The translations under genes were made by a program, and so were the position numbers. 64,000 nt of DNA from UBA5239 sp040391785 (lineage in GTDB: Bacteria; Verrucomicrobiota; Lentisphaeria; Victivallales; Victivallaceae). The stretch covers positions 1 to 64,000 of the forward strand of contig JBEBXH010000017.1 of the NCBI GenBank assembly GCA_040391785.1. The letters are read 5' to 3'. Positions 43,088 to 52,249 of this stretch are shown here, piece by piece (position 1 is the first letter of the stretch; each line of letters begins with the position of its first letter). A model generated the notes under the pieces. That model worked only from the letters and a program-made list of their open reading frames with translations, ran no database searches and was not told where the DNA came from.

Positions 43088-43597
43088 CTAATCTTGGGGC
43101 AGTACGGGAGTTTCAAACTGAAGTTTCTTTTCCGGCATCCACGGGGATTCCCAGACGAATTCCGAAAAACGCGGCTCGAAGATGTTGCCGGGCTCAAATC
43201 CCAGGAACAAAATATCGGTAACGCCAGTGAAGGCGCGCATCACGGTAAACCCGGCCCCTTCGCAAGCCCCGGCAATAAAGCCGAAAAACGGCGCTTCGGC
43301 ATTGCGGTACAGCATGCAGCGGAATACTTCCATCCAGCAGGTACCGACATTGACCACGCCGCGCCCGACATTGTAAAGATTTTTACCGATGCCGCCGCCG
43401 GAACTTTCTTCCGTCTTTGCGGCCACCGGTGCCGTTGCGGCCGGAGCCGGAGCTTCAGCTTTGGTTTCCGCCGCCGGGGCCGGGGCTGCTGCGACCGGAG
43501 CCGGAGCCGCCGCGGTTTTCTCTTCTGCTGCCAAAGGTGTCAGGCTGAACAGAAAAAGTACTGCCGCCGCCGCCAAAATACTGAGGATATTCTTCAT
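43088..43597 (-). CDS. Exported TIGR04073-like (exosortase-associated) protein
   Basis: 169 residues. Signal peptide MKNILSILAAAAVLFLFSLTPLAAE; a 45-residue Ala/Pro/Glu-rich linker; then a compact domain with LYNVGRGVVNVGTCWMEVFR, PFFGFIAGACEGAGFTVMRAFTGVTDILFLGFEPG. That pattern (RGxVNxxTxWxE ... GxxxGxxxxxxRxxxGxxDxxxF) fits the TIGR04073 family found beside exosortase systems in Lentisphaerota and Verrucomicrobia. Function unknown. No exosortase gene is in this window. Confidence 0.7.
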   Translation of the reverse strand: MKNILSILAAAAVLFLFSLTPLAAEEKTAAAPAPVAAAPAPAAETKAEAPAPAATAPVAAKTEESSGGGIGKNLYNVGRGVVNVGTCWMEVFRCMLYRNAEAPFFGFIAGACEGAGFTVMRAFTGVTDILFLGFEPGNIFEPRFSEFVWESPWMPEKKLQFETPVLPQD

Positions 43598-43751
43598 TGC
43601 ATATTACCTGAATTAATTGAAAATGATCAACTATCAATTTAATCTGTTTTAACGGCAAATCAAGATTAAGATCAAAAAAATGTCCCGATTTTTGATTGAA
43701 TAATCGGTGATTGCAGATTATTTTGTAGAGAAACAAATCGAGGGAATCATT

Positions 43752-44633
43752 ATGAACGTCAATACCATTCATGCCGCGCGCTGGTGGACGGCGGAAAATG
43801 CGCCGAACGTCCGCTGCCGGCTCTGTCCACGGTTCTGCCTGATCAAAACCGGCTGGACCGGTTTCTGCGGCGTGCGCGCCAATATCGGCGGCAAGCTCGG
43901 CACCATCGCCTACGGACGCCCGGTATCGATCAACGTCGATCCGATCGAGAAAAAACCGCTGGCCCGCTTCATGCCCGGCACCAAAACGTTCTCCATCGGC
44001 TCCTTCGGCTGTAACCTCGGCTGCAGTTTCTGCCAGAACGACTCGCTTTCGCGCGGTTATTACGACATGAAAAACCTGCCGCGCTACTTCGGCCCCGCCG
44101 ACGTCGTCGAGCTGGCACAAAAGCACAACTGCCAGTCGGTCTCGTACACCTACAACGAGCCGACCATCTTCGCCGAATACGCCATCGACACCGCCAAACT
44201 CGCCGCCGCGCAAGGCCTGAAAAATGTGCTGGTCAGCAACGGCTTCATCACCCGCGAGGCAGCCGGGGACCTCTACCCGCATATCGACGCCGCCAACATC
44301 GATATGAAAGGTTTTTCCGAAGAGTTTTATCACGGCCTCTGCGGCGGCTCGCTCAAACCCGTGCTCGAAGCCATCAAATACCTGTACGACCTCGGCAAAC
44401 ACATCGAAATCACCAATCTGGTCATTCCCGGCAAGAATGATTCCGACGCCATGCTCCACGGGTGGTTCGACTGGGTTGAGGCCAACCTGAACAAAGACGT
44501 TCCGCTGCATTTCTCGGCCTATCATCCGGCCTACAAACTGCACGTCGAGCGCACTCCGCGCGAAACGTTGTACAAGATCAAGGAATACGGCGAAAGCCGC
44601 GGCTTCACCTCCGTATTCCTCGGCAACATTTAA
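43752..44633 (+). CDS. amrS: AmmeMemoRadiSam-system radical SAM enzyme (AmrS)
   Basis: 293 residues from ATG 43752 with GAGGGA eight bases upstream; an earlier in-frame start lacks a ribosome site. CxxxCxxC at 87-94 (GCNLGCSFC) binds the [4Fe-4S] cluster and S-adenosylmethionine. An N-terminal Cys-rich stretch (C22, C25, C29, C39) and SYTYNEPTIF, NGFITREA, DLKGF-like DMKGF follow, as in AmrS/PflA-like proteins. Its usual partners AmmeMemo A and B are not adjacent. The 3' end overlaps the convergent gene by four bases. Confidence 0.9.
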   Translation: MNVNTIHAARWWTAENAPNVRCRLCPRFCLIKTGWTGFCGVRANIGGKLGTIAYGRPVSINVDPIEKKPLARFMPGTKTFSIGSFGCNLGCSFCQNDSLSRGYYDMKNLPRYFGPADVVELAQKHNCQSVSYTYNEPTIFAEYAIDTAKLAAAQGLKNVLVSNGFITREAAGDLYPHIDAANIDMKGFSEEFYHGLCGGSLKPVLEAIKYLYDLGKHIEITNLVIPGKNDSDAMLHGWFDWVEANLNKDVPLHFSAYHPAYKLHVERTPRETLYKIKEYGESRGFTSVFLGNI

Positions 44634-47600
44634 TAGCGGAATGCCTTGGCTCCGAAGGGGGCAACTTCTCCGGATTGCGTTGAGCCGTCCGGCTGCGTAA
44701 ACCGGTAATTGCGTTTGTCCTTGCCCGGATTCATCAGCAATAGAAGCAAATTGCCTTTGCCGTTGCTCAAGACCTCGTAATCGGCACGGTCCCAGCCGGG
44801 AATTTCAATGCGTCCTGATACTCTCTCGCTCCGCAGGAAAAATTCCTCGTGATCGGCCATAATCCGGCTGGCGGTACTGATACCGTCAAACGTCCTGCCG
44901 TCGAGCGTGGAAAAGGCATAAACCAGAACCCCGGCGCTGCCGTCGGCGGCGCGGCGCAGCAAAGTTGCCGCCGAAATGAATGTCGGGCTCGTATATTCCT
45001 TCAGATCATAAGGATAGGCGATCGTGCCCAGCATCAGCGGGGTTTTCCCCAGTGCCGTACGAGTGGTCTCGATATCCTTGACCGGACGGCCATAGCCGCA
45101 GCAGCCCAGGTCGATTTTGTCCGCCAGCATGCTCCAGTCGACCCCGTAGAAGTGTTTGGTTTCCTCATTCTGATAGCCGCTGTAGACCGAGAATGTGACC
45201 TCCGGCAACTGCTTGCGCAAGGCTCCGCGGAGCATGCCGGCGATATCGGCCATACGGCGGTTCATGAACACCGTCCATTGAGGATAATATTTGCTTTTGA
45301 TCAACTCCGGCGTGACCTCTCCGGTGATCTTCTGCAACTCCCGGAAATTTTTCAGACAGCGCGGGCAGAAACACGAAATATAGGACTCCAGCACCCGGTG
45401 CTCATAATCCCAATCCACGTGGCTGGACACCTTGCGCCGCTCGATCCACTCCGGCATCCGGTTGTCGAGATACGCCTTGAAATCAGCGTCTTCCAGAATG
45501 GCCGAAGAACAGATGAATTTCGTGCTTTTCTGTCCCTTGAAATCGACCAATGCCGAGCCGGGGTGCTGCTCCATATACGGTATGCAGCTGAAGTTCCAAT
45601 CGGCAAAATTGATCATCGTAAAAAATTGATTGCGGGAAGTCCGGTGACTGTTGTTTTCGGTCACGCCCATGTCGGCGAAATTCTCAACCAGCTTATCGCG
45701 GAGCTGCAGATCATCCATCGACGCCAGCCATCCGGCCCACATCTGAATACGCAGCTTTTCCGGCTGCTTGCCGTTCAACGCCGGCAACAGTTTGACCGGC
45801 AGTTTCTGCGGCAGTTCGCGGACGGAACTGGCGGCGCTGCCGCTGTGGAAATAAACCGCATCATCCGTCCGCTTCGACTCCCGGGGCGCCCGGAAAACGA
45901 AGGCCACGTAATGATGTGACGCTATATTCGTATTATAGTCCACCTCGTCGAGAAATCGCACCGCATAACGGCGGTATTTCCGGCCATTCCACTCGACGCT
46001 GCCGACAGGCTCGGTTTTGAGCTTCCACCGGTTGTAATAACCGGACGCGCCCTCGACGGCATACTCCTCCGGCAGTTCAAAATAAACCGTATAATCATCC
46101 ACCGTACTCCCCGGAATTCCGTGCGGGCGGAACAGAATCTGCTGCAGCCCGCCGCGGTTGACCGACACCCCCTCTTTCAGCCAGTTCGGCCAAATCCGGG
46201 TATCCTCCACCAGCAGCGTCGTGCGGTACGAACTTCCCTGCCGCTGCCAGGTTTCATCGACCCCAAACGTATAATCGCCAATCTTCAGCGTGCCGGGCTT
46301 GGTCATTTCGATGGTATTCCGGCCATTACTCAAAGCCGCGCCGGAACGCACACTGCCGCCATTCAGCAAAACGTCTGTTTCCGGAGCAAACTCCATCGCC
46401 ACTGAGCGCGACTGCATTTTGTAGCGCGGCGACACATAATACGGCGAGAGATCCGCCGGGTTGCGGAAGGCCCATTGAAATTGCATAACTCCGCTTTGGT
46501 TAAGCTCAAAATTCGCCTCGGTTCCATCCGAGTAGAAATACCGGGGGACATTGCCGAACTGAACCAGAACATCCGAGCGGACCGGGCGGTTGACCGTCAG
46601 GCGGTTTTTGCCCGGCACCAGCTCGGGGACTTTCGCCGCTGCGATCCCTTGGACTTTATCGACGAATTTGAGCTGGCCGAACGGCGAGGTATGGAAACCG
46701 GTATCGATGGACTGCCAGGCGCTGCTTTCGTTGCGGCTCTTTTCCACTCGCCCGGCGATCACGTTCCACATCGCATCCTTGTCCGGTGCCTTGCCGAGGG
46801 CGGACCACGGTATCGCCATTTCGACCGTCCAGAAACCGTCGCCGCGCGCGGTCGCCACCCGGGCATTTGAGTTCCAGGAGAAATCGCGCGATTCCCAGTA
46901 ATTCGGCCCCTTGCTCCTGGCATTGAGCAACGCACCATTAGCATTTACGGTCAAATCGTAAGCGATGCCCGAAGCCGGGTCGGGCTGGAGCAGCAGCAGT
47001 ACGCAGTCGTCATTGAAAATCCGGGGATTGCCATTGTCTTTGATATTGCTTTTGAATTCATGCAAACGATTGGCCTCCGGCACCAGACAGGACTCCTCGC
47101 AGCGCCAGAAAACATACAGATTTTCGGCATCGCGGCTGAAACGGACGGTTGTCTGCTCGACGGCGAAACGCCCCTGCCGGTTAAGCGAAAAAGGGCCGAT
47201 TTCGACTGCCTCCTGCCAACAGGAATCCTCCATTTTGCCGTCCAGCACCGGCGGAGTACCGGTAAATCCGACCGCCGCCAGCCCGGCATCAGGAGCAGCC
47301 GGCACGGGAGCGTCGGGGTTGTTCAATTCCGGTTCGGTGGATACCGCAATCCGGTCGAGCCATATTTCCGTTTTCGGATCGCCCGCGTAGTTGACGATCA
47401 CCTCCGGGTAAGCCGCCATGGCCGCGACCGGCCCGATCTTCAGCCATTCCCAATTGTCCTTGCCGCTGAAGGATACCTTAGCCACGGGCTGAATTCCATT
47501 GAGCAGGACAATTTCCATGGTTTCGGCGGTGTTCTTTTTCACCCGTACATAGAAATAAAGCGGACGGCTGGTCAGCGGCACCGGCACTTGAGCGGCCCGG

Positions 47601-48127
47601 TACCAGCGCTTACCCCAGACAGCCAGCCCATTGGAGGCGCCGTCGGCCTTGACCACCTTGCCATTGGAGCCCGGTACCTTTTCCGCTTCCCAGTCGATCC
47701 GGGGCACGGCGGTATCGGCAAGCTCCGGGTCAGGCAGCTGCTCCGCCCTGAAATTCCGTACCTGAAACGCCGTCGCTCCATCCGTGAGCGAGTAAATCTG
47801 GACATTGAACGCCGCTTTCGTCTCGTAACAGGTCATTTCAAACGGTTTCCACGCATCGGTGCTCAACGCCTGCGGAGGCAGATAAGCCGTGCCGCTGCCG
47901 GTGAAAACCGCCAGCTGGATCTTCCCCTCACCCTTAGCCTCGAAGCTGATTTTGTTGCGATGCCCGGGCGGTAATTTCACCGCGGTGCGGATTCCGCCCA
48001 TGCGGGCGGTGGCGGACACACTGATGATATCGCCGTCAACCGTTGAAGTCGCCTTGTCAGCCTGCCATTTCAGCTCCTGCGCCGAAAGCACGCCGGTGCA
48101 GAATAAAAGAATCAATACCAGTCTCAT
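44630..48127 (-). CDS. Giant exported CBM9-containing glycan-active protein
   Basis: 1,165 residues. Signal peptide MRLVLILLFCTGVLSA. Two beta-sandwich regions (about 20-130 and 150-265), a CBM9-like domain (about 285-490: PPVLDGKMEDSCWQEA, AENLYVFWRCEE, GFWTVEMAIPWSALG), a further beta region, and a C-terminal TIM-barrel-like part (about 800-1100: VDWDYEHRVLESYISCFCPRCLKNF, VYSGYQNEETKHFYGVDWSMLADKID). The barrel carries the CxCxxC cluster shared with DUF4838 proteins here. GAGGAG precedes the start. Last gene of the LacI/DUF4434/pseudopilin 5 cassette. Confidence 0.7.
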   Translation of the reverse strand: MRLVLILLFCTGVLSAQELKWQADKATSTVDGDIISVSATARMGGIRTAVKLPPGHRNKISFEAKGEGKIQLAVFTGSGTAYLPPQALSTDAWKPFEMTCYETKAAFNVQIYSLTDGATAFQVRNFRAEQLPDPELADTAVPRIDWEAEKVPGSNGKVVKADGASNGLAVWGKRWYRAAQVPVPLTSRPLYFYVRVKKNTAETMEIVLLNGIQPVAKVSFSGKDNWEWLKIGPVAAMAAYPEVIVNYAGDPKTEIWLDRIAVSTEPELNNPDAPVPAAPDAGLAAVGFTGTPPVLDGKMEDSCWQEAVEIGPFSLNRQGRFAVEQTTVRFSRDAENLYVFWRCEESCLVPEANRLHEFKSNIKDNGNPRIFNDDCVLLLLQPDPASGIAYDLTVNANGALLNARSKGPNYWESRDFSWNSNARVATARGDGFWTVEMAIPWSALGKAPDKDAMWNVIAGRVEKSRNESSAWQSIDTGFHTSPFGQLKFVDKVQGIAAAKVPELVPGKNRLTVNRPVRSDVLVQFGNVPRYFYSDGTEANFELNQSGVMQFQWAFRNPADLSPYYVSPRYKMQSRSVAMEFAPETDVLLNGGSVRSGAALSNGRNTIEMTKPGTLKIGDYTFGVDETWQRQGSSYRTTLLVEDTRIWPNWLKEGVSVNRGGLQQILFRPHGIPGSTVDDYTVYFELPEEYAVEGASGYYNRWKLKTEPVGSVEWNGRKYRRYAVRFLDEVDYNTNIASHHYVAFVFRAPRESKRTDDAVYFHSGSAASSVRELPQKLPVKLLPALNGKQPEKLRIQMWAGWLASMDDLQLRDKLVENFADMGVTENNSHRTSRNQFFTMINFADWNFSCIPYMEQHPGSALVDFKGQKSTKFICSSAILEDADFKAYLDNRMPEWIERRKVSSHVDWDYEHRVLESYISCFCPRCLKNFRELQKITGEVTPELIKSKYYPQWTVFMNRRMADIAGMLRGALRKQLPEVTFSVYSGYQNEETKHFYGVDWSMLADKIDLGCCGYGRPVKDIETTRTALGKTPLMLGTIAYPYDLKEYTSPTFISAATLLRRAADGSAGVLVYAFSTLDGRTFDGISTASRIMADHEEFFLRSERVSGRIEIPGWDRADYEVLSNGKGNLLLLLMNPGKDKRNYRFTQPDGSTQSGEVAPFGAKAFRY

Positions 48128-48140
48128 TTTCCCATCTCCT

Positions 48141-48821
48141 CTATTTCAACGGATAGAAATTGTCATTGGAGATTTCCCCAATTGAATGCATCGCCACATG
48201 GCCGTCCAGAAATGCCACCCCGCCGCGGTTCGCATGCGGGAAATACATACCGGTCAAGTCGCTGTTCATCCGGTAATCCCACTTGGTGCAATAGTTATAA
48301 TTGGTGGCCCCCAGGTCGCTGCCGGTCCGGTAGGCGTCGGCGAAGGTCAGCAACGTGCTCGGCCGTGCCACCTGGCTGCGCTTCACCCGCCCATAGGTAC
48401 CGGCTTTCGGATATACGGATGGCAGTTGGTTATAGCCGTAATCGGCATACGCCCAACCGGCCCATCCTTTGTCATTGACCGGGCAATCCACCGGTCCGCC
48501 CGGCTCAATCCCGGCATAGGTGGAGTCTTTCCATCGCATATTCAAGTACTGCGTGGCGAAAAACGAGGTGCTGGTGGCGGTAACCCAATAAACATTGGCG
48601 CCACTGGCCCCGTAAGGAAAAATATACTTGAAAAATTCCCCGTTATAGTCGTCCTGGTAAGCATACAGGGCTGATCCCAACGTTTTCAGCTTTCCCATAC
48701 AGGTCACTTCCTTGGCTTTCTGTCTGGCATTGTTCAGCGCCGGCAGCAACATGGCAGCCAGGATCGCGATAATCGCGATGACTACCAGGAGCTCGATGAG
48801 TGTAAATTTACGCCTTCCCAT
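48141..48821 (-). CDS. Pseudopilin, copy 5
   Basis: 226 residues: leader MGRRK then FTLIELLVVIAIIAILAAML, ALNNARQKAKEVTCMGKLKTLG. Ends HANRGGVAFLDGHVAMH, the DGH motif. Residue before the cleavage point is Lys. GGAGG lies in the last codons of the DUF4434 gene, whose stop is one base before this ATG, so translation is coupled. 13 bases before the 1,165-residue enzyme gene. Confidence 0.88.
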   Translation of the reverse strand: MGRRKFTLIELLVVIAIIAILAAMLLPALNNARQKAKEVTCMGKLKTLGSALYAYQDDYNGEFFKYIFPYGASGANVYWVTATSTSFFATQYLNMRWKDSTYAGIEPGGPVDCPVNDKGWAGWAYADYGYNQLPSVYPKAGTYGRVKRSQVARPSTLLTFADAYRTGSDLGATNYNYCTKWDYRMNSDLTGMYFPHANRGGVAFLDGHVAMHSIGEISNDNFYPLK

Positions 48822-48822
48822 A

Positions 48823-49752
48823 TCAATCCTCCGTAAAGTTGATGTTGTGTTTGGCTGTCAGATAGGTCAGGTAACGGTCATACAATCCGTGCGCGGACGG
48901 AAACAGGGAATAAGGACTGAGGAAATGCGGCGCTTCGAAGGTGATGATCTTCTCGGCCCACTGCTGGGCGGCTTCCAGCTTGAACTGCATTTTCTGCCAT
49001 TCGATCGGGGGGAAGCGCCACGGCATGTCGCGGTCGAACGTTTCGAGATTGGACCAGAATGCGACATTGTATTCGGCGGAAAGCTTGGACGTCGCCTCCA
49101 GATACTCGGGCAATTCCCGGAAATCGACATGCCCGTCCATGAACGCCGCCTCGTCGATCAACTCCCCGACCTGATCGTAGATGTAACGGAAATGCTTGAC
49201 GTGCAGTTCCGGCGTCATAAAGGACTGTCCGTATTTTTTGCCGGCATACCGGGGCGAAATCAGGATACGCTTGGTCGAATCGTAGGATTTGGCCTTGAGC
49301 ATGAGCGGTTTCCAGATCAGGTGCTGGTGAAACTTCATATCCCCCTCGTGGCTGATGTACCAGCCGTAGAACGACGGATGATGTCCATAACGTGCCCAGA
49401 GTTCCTCGATCAATTTGAGGTTGACATCGATCTCGTTTTCCCAGTCGTTGACCCGCCAGAAATCATTGGTATCGAACAGCCCCACATACATTTTCAGCCC
49501 GATCCGGTCGGCCTCGGCCAGCCAGAACTCCACCAGGTCGTCCTCCTCGTACAGCGTGGTCCGCATGACCGGCGATTTGTACATGGCCGAATCGCCCCAG
49601 CCGACCCGGATCATGATGCAGGTGTCCATGCCGATGCGCTTCATGTCGGTCAGCTGTTTGCGCCAGACTTCGCGGGTCCAGTTGTTGGAGGGAATATCAC
49701 TGGCGACTCCGTCCAGGAAACTGCCGGAAACAATTTTGAAAGGTACGTTCAT
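48823..49752 (-). CDS. DUF4434-type TIM-barrel glycosidase-like protein, cytoplasmic
   Basis: 309 residues from ATG 49752 (MNVPFKIVSGSFLDG) with GAGGA five bases upstream; the longer reading runs into the LacI gene and has no signal either. Barrel-like strands: WRKQLTDMKRIGMDTCIMI, FWLAEADRIGLKMYVGLFD, HPSFYGWYISHEGD with a conserved-looking Glu near 155, and WSNLETFDRD near 240. The DUF4434 family is related to glycoside hydrolases. No signal peptide, unlike its cassette partner. Substrate unknown. Confidence 0.72.
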   Translation of the reverse strand: MNVPFKIVSGSFLDGVASDIPSNNWTREVWRKQLTDMKRIGMDTCIMIRVGWGDSAMYKSPVMRTTLYEEDDLVEFWLAEADRIGLKMYVGLFDTNDFWRVNDWENEIDVNLKLIEELWARYGHHPSFYGWYISHEGDMKFHQHLIWKPLMLKAKSYDSTKRILISPRYAGKKYGQSFMTPELHVKHFRYIYDQVGELIDEAAFMDGHVDFRELPEYLEATSKLSAEYNVAFWSNLETFDRDMPWRFPPIEWQKMQFKLEAAQQWAEKIITFEAPHFLSPYSLFPSAHGLYDRYLTYLTAKHNINFTED

Positions 49753-49765
49753 TTTATCCTCATTA

Positions 49766-50812
49766 CTAGAAGTTTTGTAAATGCGCCTCAAGATAAGGCT
49801 TGAGCCAACAGGATTCGACCGGAGTTCCCGCCAGCATATCGGACAACTTGCCGAGCGCCTGATATCCCATTTCGTACAAAGGCTGGATGACACAGGCCGA
49901 ATCGAAAAGCGGCAGCGGATCCCCCTTCGGCGAATCGTAACGAACCGGCCAAACCTCGCGGTTCAACCCGACTCCACGCTGAATCAGCTTCATGGCGATC
50001 AGCGAACTGAGCTTGGAAGTCGTCTGAAACATGCCGTGCGGATACGTGCCGATCCGGTCCAGGTATGCCGTGACCAACGGGTCCAGCACCTTGCGGTAGT
50101 CCTCATAATCGAAATTCGCCTTGTTCACCGGATACTCGAATATATCCACGCCGTTTATTCCATTCGCCTTCAGCGCCTCAACAAATCCCTTGCTGCGGAG
50201 CACACTGTAACGGGGCGGCGTCTGGCAGACGGAAAATTCCCTGCAGCCACATTCCCTGAGCAGATATTCAGCCGCCAGGGCCCCGCCATATTCTTCATCG
50301 ATATTCAATGAAACCATATCCTCGAAGATATTGTCGTAACCGTCGTTATGGCTGTTCATAAAAATGATTTTACCGCCGTTCGCCCGGTAAGCCTCTATTT
50401 CCTTCCGGAGCAAATCAGGATCCATTTCGCGCTGCATATAAAAGAGGACCCCGGTATTTTTCTGCTGGTTCATCGAATCGAGAAACCCCAGATAATCGTT
50501 CGGCCGGGAAAAATAATGCAATGTCAGAGGCAAGCCCAGCTCGCGGGCCGCGGTGGCGATCCCCATGGTCAACTGGCTGATCTGCGTCGTCGCCCACGAC
50601 GGAACCAATACCCGGATGGCCGGCGTCTGCCCGCGGCGCAAAGACGCGGCATGCAAATTGGCCGAATAGCCCATTTCCTGTGCCGCCCGGCGGATTTTTT
50701 CCCGGGTTTCATCGGATATCTTGTCATGCTTGCCGCGCTGGCTGCTCAGCGAACGCGAAACCACGCCCAATGAGAATCCGGTTTTCCGCGCAATGTCAAT
50801 TTGTCGAACCAT
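49766..50812 (-). CDS. LacI-family transcriptional repressor
   Basis: 348 residues. LacI helix-turn-helix and hinge at 3-58 (DIARKTGFSLGVVSRSLSS, IRRAAQEMGYSANLHAASLRRG), then the two-lobed sugar-binding sensor (IRVLVPSWATTQISQLTMGI, SLNIDEEYGGALAAEYLLREC). Heads the minus-strand cassette DUF4434/pseudopilin 5/CBM9 giant. A consensus promoter and a CG-centred palindrome lie directly upstream. Confidence 0.94.
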   Translation of the reverse strand: MVRQIDIARKTGFSLGVVSRSLSSQRGKHDKISDETREKIRRAAQEMGYSANLHAASLRRGQTPAIRVLVPSWATTQISQLTMGIATAARELGLPLTLHYFSRPNDYLGFLDSMNQQKNTGVLFYMQREMDPDLLRKEIEAYRANGGKIIFMNSHNDGYDNIFEDMVSLNIDEEYGGALAAEYLLRECGCREFSVCQTPPRYSVLRSKGFVEALKANGINGVDIFEYPVNKANFDYEDYRKVLDPLVTAYLDRIGTYPHGMFQTTSKLSSLIAMKLIQRGVGLNREVWPVRYDSPKGDPLPLFDSACVIQPLYEMGYQALGKLSDMLAGTPVESCWLKPYLEAHLQNF

Positions 50813-50836
50813 ATTTTATCATCCTTTTCAGCGGCG

Positions 50837-50886
50837 CAATCGATTGTTCCATGTTAATATTATAATCCTGAACCCGGTTTTGTCAA
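50837..50886 (-). promoter_or_regulatory. Promoter and LacI-type operator of the 50812-44630 cassette
   Basis: Minus strand: TTGACA (50881-50886), 16 bases, TATAAT (50859-50864). Downstream, CAATCGATTG (50837-50846) is a perfect palindrome centred on CG, as LacI-family operators are. Confidence 0.75.
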
Positions 50887-50941
50887 TACTCCCGCGACGA
50901 ATTTTCCCGAATTTATTTTCCCCGTTGCCAAAAGCCATTTA

Positions 50942-51034
50942 CATAGGACGAATAAGACCTATAGGAGATATAGGAGACCAACTCTTGAGCTCAATAACCG
51001 TTTCCTATATGTCCTATTCGTCCTATGCGTCCTA
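50942..51034. repeat. Inverted pair of 9-base repeat arrays
   Basis: Left arm 50942-50967 (cataggacgaataagacctataggag) and right arm 51002-51027 are inverted copies with four mismatches in 26. Each is built of 9-base units around ATAGGAC/GTCCTAT. A 34-base spacer containing GAGCTC lies between; one more GTCCTAT unit continues to 51034. With the flanking promoters it fills the 318-base divergent gap 50813-51130; nothing else is visible there. Confidence 0.8.
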
Positions 51035-51064
51035 TTAATTTGCTTTATTTCATATCTTGGGGGA

Positions 51065-51092
51065 TTGACTTTTTGATCATTTAGGCTATAAT
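51065..51092 (+). promoter_or_regulatory. Promoter of the 51131 cassette
   Basis: TTGACT (51065-51070), 16 bases, TATAAT (51087-51092). A direct repeat TTAGG-N-TA overlaps the -10 (51081-51100) and TGATCA lies in the spacer; either could be an operator half-site. Confidence 0.7.
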
Positions 51093-51130
51093 TAGGATAG
51101 TGACCATTTTATACAACGGATAATAAAAAA

Positions 51131-52237
51131 ATGTCTGAACTGGGTTTTGTACCGAAACATTTGTTGGTGGCCGATAAGATCCGCGCGGAAATTGTTTCCG
51201 GAAAATTGCGGGTGGGCGACCGTTTGAAGCCGGATACGGAGCTCGCGCAGCAGTATGAAATCAATAAGCAGACCGTGGCCAACGGCATGGCCGAGCTGGT
51301 CAAAGAAGGATTGATCAGCCGGGCTCCGCGGCGCGGTTCGCTGGTCATCAGCAATACGCCGGGGCCGGGCAAGCGCGGCAACATGGTCGGAGTACTGACC
51401 AGGTCCACCGGGCACATGTATCAGGACATGGCACGCGCCATGAGCCGGGGACTGGTGAAGCACGGCCTCTATCCCGTCTGGATCAACGAACAACTATTTC
51501 TGGACGCCTCAAACGAACCGGACAATCAGGAAATCCTGAAATTGCTGGAACGCCTGATTGCCGACCATCCCTTCGGCCTGATCATCGATGCCGACCGATT
51601 CATGCCGTTCAATGAAATTCAAAAGAACCTCGCGAAAACCGGACGCCTGGTCTTCGTCTACCATTACCTTCATGAAGAACGCCTGCCGGGCGCGTATGTA
51701 CTGGTCGATCTGGAAAAAGTCGGCAAGCTCATCGCCAGCCACCTGGCGAAAAATGGACACCGCCGCCTCAGTTACCTGACCGCCCCGCAGGAAAAGCGGA
51801 GACCGTATTTTGAGACCCCGCATGAAATCATCTGCCGGACCATGCAGAAATACTGCAATGACAATAAACTCGAATTCATCGCCGAAATACCGGAGCGCTG
51901 CTTCAAAGGCGAACCGATTGAAGCGATCCTGTCCGATTTCCGTCAACGAAATCTGATGCCGACCGGATTCGGGGTTCATTCGGATAGCTTCGCCGTCAAT
52001 GCGGTAATGCCCGCGCTGGCAAAACTGAAACTCCGGATGCCGGAGGATATCTCGCTCGTCGGCATGGGCGATACCCCGTGGTGCCAGGAAACCACCCCGC
52101 CCCTGACCTCCATCTCGCTGCAGCCTCAGGAAATGGGCGAAATGGCGGTGGCCCAGCTTTTCACCTCGGGCAATACGGAACATCGAATCAAGCCGGAACT
52201 GATTATCCGGAAATCGGTTAAAAATTACAACCTTTAA
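51131..52237 (+). CDS. AraR-like regulator (GntR-type HTH plus LacI-type sensor)
   Basis: 368 residues. Winged helix at about 8-72 (LRVGDRLKPDTELAQQYEINKQTVANGMAELVKEGLISRAPRRGSLV); LacI-type sensor afterwards (GNMVGVLTRSTGHM, FGLIIDADRFMPFN, VLVDLEKVGKLIASHLAKNGHRRLSYLTAP, DISLVGMGDTPWCQETTPPLTSISLQPQEMG). Weak ribosome site. First gene of a cassette with pseudopilin 6 (12-base gap) and a GH71-like enzyme. Confidence 0.9.
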   Translation: MSELGFVPKHLLVADKIRAEIVSGKLRVGDRLKPDTELAQQYEINKQTVANGMAELVKEGLISRAPRRGSLVISNTPGPGKRGNMVGVLTRSTGHMYQDMARAMSRGLVKHGLYPVWINEQLFLDASNEPDNQEILKLLERLIADHPFGLIIDADRFMPFNEIQKNLAKTGRLVFVYHYLHEERLPGAYVLVDLEKVGKLIASHLAKNGHRRLSYLTAPQEKRRPYFETPHEIICRTMQKYCNDNKLEFIAEIPERCFKGEPIEAILSDFRQRNLMPTGFGVHSDSFAVNAVMPALAKLKLRMPEDISLVGMGDTPWCQETTPPLTSISLQPQEMGEMAVAQLFTSGNTEHRIKPELIIRKSVKNYNL

Positions 52238-52249
52238 ACAGGAGAAACT

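Noticed and set aside
43685..43707. CCGATT-N11-AATCGG inverted repeat before amrS
   Set aside because: Could be an operator, but no promoter elements line up with it; too weak to list as a site.
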